From Monocercomonoides exilis (taxonomy: Eukaryota > Preaxostyla > Oxymonadida > Polymastigidae): a stretch of DNA of 64,000 nt. Position numbers and translations under genes: made by a program. The first letter of the stretch is position 1. Every line of letters begins with the position of its first letter. Location: assembly GCA_001643675.2 (NCBI GenBank), contig LSRY02000020.1, forward strand, positions 1,171,501 to 1,235,500. The letters run 5' to 3'. Below, piece after piece: positions 56,832 to 64,000 of the stretch. The notes beneath the pieces are model-generated. The model was given only the letters and a program-made list of their open reading frames with translations. It did no database searches and was not told the origin of the DNA.

Positions 56832-59800
56832 TTCTTCTCAAATCCCAATTGCTCAGCAAACATCAGCCACGCCTTCCTCTTCTCTCTCCACTCCTCTTTC
56901 TTCTTCTTCTTCTTCTTCTTCTTCTCCATCTCCCTCCTCCTCCTCCTTTTCTCCATCGTCGTCATCATCTTCTTTATCTCCCTTATCCCTTCCCTCAGCC
57001 TCAACCCCTCTTGTCTTCATCCCTTCTTCCCTGGACAACCCTTTCGAATGCTTCCTCCCACTCTCCTTCCCTTGCCTCTCATACGCCCTGCTCTTTGCAG
57101 AGAACTCGTATTTCCTCCACCTCCTCGACGAGACACGGTTTGTGGTGTCCTGCCAGTTCCAGCTGAAGATAAGGGCAGAGGAAATAAGAGAGGAAGAGGA
57201 TCGTGTTTTGAACTACTTGTTCAGGAAAATGTTCCGATTTCAGAGCAAACAGGCGAATGACATGCGGCTGATTCGGATGTGCACGCCGGAGGAGAGGAAA
57301 GAGATAGCGTCGTTTCGCGCGGAGTATGAGAGAGAAGAGGAGATGAAGGCGAAGAGGAGGGAAGAGGAGATGGAGAAGGATGAGGAAGCAGAGGAGATGA
57401 GGAGGAGGCAGATGCGGATGCGGATGAGGAGAGGGAAAGGAGCAAGAAGAACAGGAAGAACAGGAAGAAAAAGCGGAAGCAGAAGAAATGGATTTCTCAA
57501 TGTGAATGAAGGAGAAAACAGTCAAAACGGCAATGGAGGTAATAGTTTGAACACGCCAACAAAATTTTCTGTGTCAAACAAAGCGAAAGATAAAAACGGG
57601 TTTATGTCGTTGGGTGATGAAAATATACAAGTTGTTGGATTGGGTTTGTTCTATTTTTTGATTACAAGGATTATCATATCTGATGTGTACAATTGTTTTG
57701 AATTGATTCCTTTTTTTCATTTTTCTTATTCTGATTCTTATTCTTTTTCTTTTTCTCATTCTATCTCTTTCTCTATCTCTTTTTTTAAACTTTTTCGTTT
57801 TGCATCAACCTTTTATATCCACCAGACAACAATCTCTTTGTGGATGAAGAGTTTCCTCCTTCTCTCTCTTCTGTCTATTACCCTCAGCACATCCCTCAAA
57901 ACAAACACAAAATCGTCGGCTTTCAGAGAATTGGCGAGCTTACTCAAAATGGCGTGAACGATTTATTATCCTTGCCTTTCTCATTGACATCATCGTCTTC
58001 TTCTTCTTCTCTGCCTTCTTCTTCTTCTTCTTCTTCCTCCAATCTGAATGCCAATACAAACTCATCCGCTTCCTTGCCTTCCTCTTCCCTCGGCGCTTCT
58101 CCTTCTTCCTCACAGCTCGCGCGCTATCCCTCCGCATACCACCTCAAAGACACTCAACTTGGCAATTCTCCCTCTCAACCAGCAATTTCATCAAAAGCAG
58201 TTCTTTCTTCTTCATCCCAGTCACTTTTCCCTTATCGCCCTGAGCCAACGACGGTTAGGCAGGGTTTTCTTGGAGACTGCTACTTGGTTTCAGCGATGGC
58301 TGTGATTGCGCAAAGGAAAGGGCTGATTGAACGAATTTTCGCAGAAACAAAAGAAGAAGAAGCGAAGGAAGGGAAGTATACGCTTGTTTTGTATCCGGAT
58401 GGAGAGGAAACGCGTGTGGTGGTTGATGATTATGTGCCTTTTATCAATCTGAATGAGCAGCTTCAGCTGGCATCCAATTCATCATCCTCTACATCTTCTT
58501 CTTCTTCTCTTTCTTCTCTTTCCTCTTCTCCCTCTTCTCAATCTACTCTATCTTCTCCTCTCTTTGCCCACCCTGCGTTCTCCTTCTCCACACGCCAGGG
58601 CGAGAAATGGGTGTCTCTCGTGGAAAAGGCCTTTGCCAAGCTGTCCTTCTGCTACGAAGCGATCGAAGGCGGCCATGTACACATCGCAATGGCGCAGATG
58701 CTGGGCGGGTTTCCTGAGCGGATCTCGCTTGTGACGAGTGCAAAAAACAGCAACATTGGAAGTAGTGGCAGTGGCTATGGAAGCGAACGAGAGAGCAGAG
58801 GAGCATACGGTGTGTCATCGCTGGCGGCGCTTCCTCCGCTTGTAGCGTCGTCTGCATTGCCTTCTTCGTCTGGATTGTCTTCTCTGTCTGCCATTCCACA
58901 CAGATTGAGTGCGAACGACGTGTGGAACATCCTCACAGACCTGTTTCGCATGCAGTACCTCGTTGGATGTGGAAGCGGCTCGCGGTGGCGGAGGAAGCTG
59001 GACGAGGAAGGAGGAGAAGGACAAAGAGGAGAAGGAAATGACAGCAGCAAGGACAAGAACAAGAGAAGAGATGATGAAATCTCTGAGCTTGGGATTGTGC
59101 AGGGCCATGCGTATGCGATCTGCAAGATACAGGAGGAGTTTGGGGTGCGGCTGATTCTGCTGCAGAATCCGCTGGGAAAAGCGCTGTGGTGCGGTAACTG
59201 GTGTGTGAATTCGCCACTATGGCAGCGGAAGCACAGGGCGAAGTTTGGCGTGGCAGACCCGAACAAAGGGCTGTTCTTCATCTCGGTGGAGGACTTTGTG
59301 GAGAACTTTGACTCTATCTACATCTGCAGAGTGATCCCGGACAACTGGGCGAAAGTGAGCGTGGAGGCCAGCTGGAACAACATCACGTCGGTGGGGTACA
59401 AGACGAAGCGGCTGCATCCGCTTTCGCCGCAGTTTGTGCTGTATGTTGTGCGCAAAACGGAAGTGGCAATGAGAATTGTGCAAGGGAAGGAGAAGAGGAA
59501 GAGGAGGAGAAAGAACAAGAGTCTTGGAGATGATGATGATGAACTGAACAGAACGCAAAGTGCTTGTGAAGACAAAGATGATGAAGAGGAATACAGTGAA
59601 AGTGATGATGATGACGACGACGATGAAGAAGATGATGAACAAGAAATGGAAGAAGAAGATGAGATGCTTTTCATCGGGTTCTTCATCATGAAGACGAACG
59701 GAAAACGGGCGTCAGCAATTGTGCCGTCTCGTCTTGTGTATTCTCCGCCCGCACTCCGCAACATGAAGTCAGTTGAGGCGTCATTTACACTCGAAAGAGG

Positions 59801-60329
59801 GAAATACACAATCATTCCAGTGGTGCATGAGACACTGGGCGAACTGAAGACAAGGAGGCGTGGGACAGACAGTGGAGATGAAGGGAATGACAACGAGATG
59901 AGGAATATGTCTGATTCACTTGCATTTGCATCAGCATCTTCAGCCTCTTTGACTTCTTCTGCTACAAAGTCCTCAAAAGCAAACAAAATCAAGCAACAAG
60001 AGAATAGGAACAGAGAGCGAGATCAGATGGAGTCGACGATGCTGAAATCTCCAACGATGACGAAGCTGATTGCAATATCTCCGACAGCCCGTGCGCTCCA
60101 GAACACGCAGCAGACGCCTCTGAAGAGCGAAATGTCTGCTGCTTCTTTGTTTAATGCTTATTCTCCGAGCACGATGGGCAAGACGCTGAGGAGGATGCTG
60201 GGAAATACACAGGGATTTATGGGGAGGACAGAAGGAAATATGTTGATGAAGGATGAGGTTCCATTCAGTTTGACTGTGTATTCAGATTCTATGGTGAAGC
60301 TTGCTCCAGTGACTGATGAGCATGATTAA
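49626..60329 (+). CDS. DEK1-type multi-transmembrane calpain cysteine protease, eight exons
   Basis: Exons 49626-49976, 50058-51599, 51807-51969, 52179-53461, 53617-53780, 54030-54336, 54667-57643 and 57826-60329 join in frame to about 3,096 residues. About 24 hydrophobic helices fill roughly the first 1,250 residues, broken by Ser-rich and charged loops. Exon 7 is a long poly-Ser, Glu/Lys linker. Exon 8 is a calpain protease core: FVDEEFPPSLSS, QGFLGDCYLVSA (nucleophile Cys about 2414), GHAYAI (His about 2690) and LLQNPLGKALW (Asn about 2710), then GLFFISVEDFVENF and a C2-like (domain III) region. The catalytic triad is complete, though a Ser/Gly insertion lengthens the Cys-His spacing. Land-plant DEK1 has the same order (21-24 TM, linker, CysPc, C2L) and acts at the plasma membrane. 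Exon 1 and exon 4 donors have nearby alternatives, so their ends may shift by a few codons. Confidence 0.82.
51758..51798. repeat. C21-T20 homopolymer block in an intron
   Basis: A run of 21 C followed by 20 T forms the polypyrimidine tract of the second calpain intron, ending a few bases before the CAG acceptor at 51804-51806. Confidence 0.95.
57840..59400 (+). other. Calpain catalytic (CysPc) domain
   Basis: Part of the preceding gene. The catalytic Cys codon is at 58278-58280, His at 59106-59108 and Asn at 59166-59168. The segment before the Cys is interrupted by a poly-Ser tract (57989-58044), and between Cys and His there are two more Ser-rich inserts (58470-58560, 58745-58900). Confidence 0.9.
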
Positions 60330-61136
60330 TTATTGATAGAATGTTACTATTATTACTACTATTACATTTACTATTATTGTTATAGTTATTATTATTTTGA
60401 GAAAAGTCTTTTTTTATCTGAATGATTTTTGCGACTTTTAAAAAAAACAAAAAATATTTATTAATTTTTGGTTTATTTAAAACAAAAATATAAATGTTTG
60501 AGAAAATATTTTGTTTGTTGAAGAATTATTGATTGTCTTTCTTGAAAGAAATCATATTTTAGATTTAATAATGTTTTGTTTTTGATTTTCTTAATTTTTT
60601 GTCATCTCATTTTCCTTTTTGAAAAAGGATTATTCGCAACTCGTATCAAAAGCGCATTTCTCTTTTTTTTCACACAAATTAGAAAGCATTCTTTTGAATT
60701 ATTGGTTTGAAAATACTTTAAAGGCGAAAACTTGTTTTTCATATTTAGTCATAGAAGCACAGACAAATAAAGTATTTTGATAAAAAAAGTGTATTTATAA
60801 TCTGAGACTTTCAAATAAAAAGTTAAGTAATTGTAAGTGAATGCATAAATATATAAGTTCGAAAACAACGAAAAAAAAGCATAAAGAATTATAAAATAAA
60901 ATAAAATAAAATAAAGTCACAACTGAATCCAATTGATCATCATAACTGTATGAAAAAGACAAAGAAAACCAATTTCAATCCTTCAAAAAATAAAACAAAT
61001 TCAACCACAAATTAAGAAAAGATCTCCGATTTTTCCCCCTTCAAACTGAGCTTATTTCTTCATTTTGTTCAATTATTTTATCCGAAACGTTCCCAGAATT
61101 TTGCAAGTTGTAACTTGCTGTGTTATCTTTTTCAAC
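60330..61136. other. Convergent AT-rich 3' spacer
   Basis: About 800 bases between the ends of two convergent genes. Contains ATT-type repeats after the calpain stop and an (AAAAT)n run near 60893-60915. No gene seen. Confidence 0.55.
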
Positions 61137-63234
61137 TCAAACATTGTCACCTGATTCCGAATCAACACTTGAAACATTTTGAGATTGCGACACTTTCTCA
61201 CTTTCAACTACCAATTGCACTGCCCCTTCAGCAACACAGGCTGGAATATAAGATGATTCTGTTGATTCATTCACATTCTCTTCTTCTTCTTTCACTTCTT
61301 CTGAATTCAATTTCTCATCACCCACCACAAAACCCTCTGAGTTTTCAGCAGCATCATTTTTATCCTCTTCTCTCACTGTTTCCACTGTATTTGGCAAGAT
61401 TTTGCTCAACGCAGCGCGAGTCGTGGATTTCATTTCAGCTTTCTTCTTCTCCATAAATCTGTAAGTGAAAATGGAGTCTGTTGAACAAAGCGGAGGAATC
61501 GAAGAATGCGATGGATAGAACGAAGATGGAATAAATGCTGGCGAGCGCAATTTTTTCGAGTTTATCTCTTCGATCTGCTTTTTGACGATTTCTCTGTTCC
61601 TTTCTGAGGTGATGTATCCGTCTGGCGCGTTGAGGAGCCTCTCGTTTATCTGCCCATCCCATTTTTTGCTCTTTGGCGACATCAGCGTTTCCTCCATTTT
61701 TTCTTTCTCTTCCAAATGCTTTGTCTTTTCCAGTGCAGCTTTCGCTCTCAGAATGGAAGACTCGTTTTGCTTGACATTTGCAGCTGCAGCAGCAACTGCT
61801 GTTGAATGGGAATAATTAGCAGAACGCTGGCTGGAGCTGGCTGTTGACTCAAGCGGAGCATCAAAAGAAGGAGACGAAGGGAACGCCGATGACGAACTGG
61901 GTGAGAAATGTGTGGGCGTATGCACCAACGAAGAAGAAAGAGGGGAAGGTGAAGAGCACAGCGAGCCCATTGAAGATTTTGGTGTGTGGAGAGGAGACAG
62001 CATCGCAGAAGGCGGAGATTGGTCAAGCAGACGAGGAGAAGATAGAGAGCGACTTAAAGTCTGCTGCGCAGTTTTGATCTCTTTTTCTTCTTTGACTGAG
62101 GCAGACGGGTTGAAGAAAGTAACATTCTGTACAATCACCGGCTCGTATGGGGTGAATGCATGGGGTGATGAAATATGCCTTGAAGAAGGAGAGAGAAGAT
62201 AGGAACCTGCAGGTGATGATGGAGTCTGAGAAAGCATAACTGGCGAGCTTTGCTGTTTAATCTTTGAAGCTGCTGGCAAAGTGGCAGTTGGGGCATCAAT
62301 TTTCTTTTCTTGCTGAATGCATTCAGTATTTGTCATTTTCATTGAATCGGCATCAGAAGCAATAACGGGATTAGGAGCAACAAACGATTGCAAATCAGTT
62401 GTTTGATGTGCTTCTGGCTGTTCTTTTTCATTTATTTCTTCATTTTGCTTTTCTTGTGAAAGGTTGTCTTTTATATTATTTGTTGACTCAAGCGAAAAGC
62501 TTTGAGATGCCTCCAATTCTTTTAGCATCCTGTATCTTTCTGCTTCCATTTCTTCGAATTCTTTCTCATTTTTTTCCCAAATTTGTTGGTACAGCTGCTG
62601 ATAACTGTATTTTTTTGGAACTTTTGGGGCTGTATGAAGATGTTCGTTTATTCTCTTTCTTTTTAGAAGAGTTCTGATTGTATGATGATTTGGAGAATGC
62701 TTTGGAATACTTTTCTCCATTTTTTCTTTAATCTCTTGCTTCATACGATTGAATTCCTTTCTCTCACGCTTTTTCACTGCACGTTCCTGTTTTAATTTCT
62801 CCTGACATACAAAAATGAGCAAATTGAATAATTTTTGAAAGTTTGCTTCATGTTAATTATTCATATATTTATAAACTTTTCTTTTATTTTCTTCATTCAA
62901 CATTCGTTGTTTCCTTCTACGTTCGATTTCCTCTCTAGCTTGCTCTCTGAGTGCTTTTCTCTCTTTTTCTTTTTTATAAATTGTTTGGTAATCACCGAAA
63001 ACATAAACAAGAAAAAAAACACATTCAAAAAATGCAAAGAAAACGAAATAAACCTGCTAATACAAATTGCACTCCTTTAGAAACATGATTTTCAATCAAG
63101 TTTTCATCGTTATTACATTGGTAATTTAATTCCTATCGTTTAAATTGTATTATATCAAAAAGCAAAATTTCTAGAAGAATAACCAAAAAAACACAAACTT
63201 GAACCTGAGGCACATGATCACAATAATTTTCCAT
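61137..63234 (-). CDS. Charged coiled-coil protein of unknown function, four exons
   Basis: Exons 63199-63234, 63054-63132, 62877-62968 and 61137-62801 join in frame to 623 residues. Introns are 66-85 bases and begin GTTTG or GTTTAT. After a short acidic leader (MENYCDHVPQVQELNYQ) there is a long, very basic and acidic helix (LREQAREEIERRRKQRMLNEE continuing through KKRERKEFNRMKQEI). A LLKRKRINEHL patch may be a nuclear localisation signal, followed by YQQLYQQIWEKNEKEFEEME. The rest is Ser/Pro-rich with short conserved-looking blocks (RLLNAPDGYITSERNREIV, LRSPAFIPSSFYP). I do not recognise the family. The helix resembles those of nuclear or cytoskeletal scaffold proteins, but no function is assigned. 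Confidence 0.7.
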
Positions 63235-64000
63235 AGAAAAAGAACTTGAGATTTAAATGAGAGTATCTTATATGCAACAGAAATCAAATCAAGATTTTTT
63301 ATTGATCACAATCCCCATTGACACGATTGAGAAATTTTTCGTTGAATGTTAATCTCAAGCTAAAAATCACATGAAATGACATCAGTTTTTCTTTTTAAAA
63401 AGAATGTCGAATTGCAATTTTTTTTAATTGTGAAAATTAAAAAAATTTGCATTTCGATATATTCTTTAAAACAATACAGAAACGAAAACATGAAATCAGC
63501 CAAGATAAAGCAAAAGAGCAGAAAGAAAAATAAAATGAAAGCGTGCAACATTTATGAAAAAAATGAAATGAGAAGTCTATTGTTCAATTTTTTGGTATCT
63601 AACATCTTTGTGAACGTTGAAGCACCGTAAAAAACATCTAGCAGAATACACATTGCATGCGTATGAGTCGTTAAATCTGTTTTTTAAAAAATAAAACAAG
63701 TGAGGGATAAGTAATTAGAAGGTGAATTAAAATCAGTTATTCCCGTAAATTGAGCAAAAAGAATGAGGAGGAATTGATGAAGGCTTTGTTTCCGCGGTTA
63801 ATGATGCTCGAGAAGATTCCGCATCACCTTGAAGTTCCTAAATAAACTGAAAAAGAAAATGATTGCGGCAATATAATAAAAGACATGCTGATTCAAAAAG
63901 TGTATCACGAAAAGTGGTAACAAGTTTCTTTTCAGGGGTTCGAATTTCAAAGTCTCCGTGTGCTTGTCTCCATTTTCATGTGATCGAACATCATCACGAA
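63235..64000. other. AT-rich sequence at the window edge
   Basis: Upstream region of the coiled-coil gene. Apart from the short coding-like stretch at 63734-63845 nothing is recognisable. Confidence 0.5.
63734..63845 (+). pseudogene. Possible C-terminal exon or remnant
   Basis: After a candidate acceptor (AAATCAG) the plus strand reads YSRKLSKKNEEELMKALFPR and continues to HHLEVPK before TAA. The composition is protein-like and more GC-rich than its surroundings. No upstream exons or start could be found, so it may be the last exon of an unrecognised gene or a relic. Confidence 0.25.

Noticed and set aside
63935-63960. tRNA-like T-loop (GGGTTCGAATTTC)
   Set aside because: The flanking bases do not form a T-stem and no acceptor or anticodon arm could be paired.
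1-64000. CRISPR arrays, operons, bacterial promoters or terminators
   Set aside because: No spaced direct repeats were seen, and spliceosomal introns and eukaryote-only genes show this is nuclear eukaryotic DNA.

Overview
The window is eukaryotic nuclear DNA from an AT-rich, intron-containing protist that uses the standard genetic code. TAA and TGA both end conserved genes, and no gene needs a reassigned codon. Best guess: an oxymonad or other preaxostylan flagellate of the Monocercomonoides/Blattamonas type. This rests on giant right-handed beta-helix surface proteins, one ending in a degenerate kinase lobe, and on short introns that mostly begin GTTTG. The taxon is an inference from family resemblance recalled without a search.

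Layout: (1) 0.6-1.9 kb, a multi-pass membrane protein of unknown role (minus strand). (2) 3.1-11.8 kb, a 2,899-residue type I surface protein with beta-helix cassettes (minus). (3) 12.4-20.6 kb, a compact housekeeping block: centrin, a TAF1B/Rrn7-like RNA polymerase I factor, the rRNA-processing PIN protein FCF1 (all minus), and a 3-ketodihydrosphingosine-reductase-like SDR (plus) that looks damaged. (4) 20.9-33.1 kb, a second, larger paralog of the surface protein (plus). It is interrupted by one in-frame TGA and carries a transmembrane segment and a cytoplasmic pseudokinase. (5) 33.6-40.9 kb, an island of four DNA-transposon-like elements with terminal inverted repeats and target-site duplications. 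One of them has captured and broken a piece of the surface-protein gene family. (6) 41.7-48.9 kb, enolase (minus) head to head with a WD40-repeat protein resembling WDR27 (plus), then a Ser-rich protein (minus). (7) 49.6-60.3 kb, one eight-exon gene reconstructed here for a roughly 3,096-residue DEK1-type calpain: about 24 transmembrane helices, Ser-rich linkers, and an intact Cys-His-Asn catalytic domain. (8) 61.1-63.2 kb, a charged, coiled-coil-rich protein (minus).

Functional themes: the two giant paralogs and the transposon-borne fragment show how a polymorphic surface-protein family is being expanded and broken. They share the same extracellular cassette order at both ends and differ in cassette number (five versus eight) and in the cytoplasmic tail. 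The central genes serve rRNA synthesis and processing, centrioles/flagella, sphingolipids and glycolysis. All splice models were made by eye from reading frame, GT(GC)-AG signals and family similarity. Coordinates of multi-exon genes span first to last coding base, with exons listed in the text.
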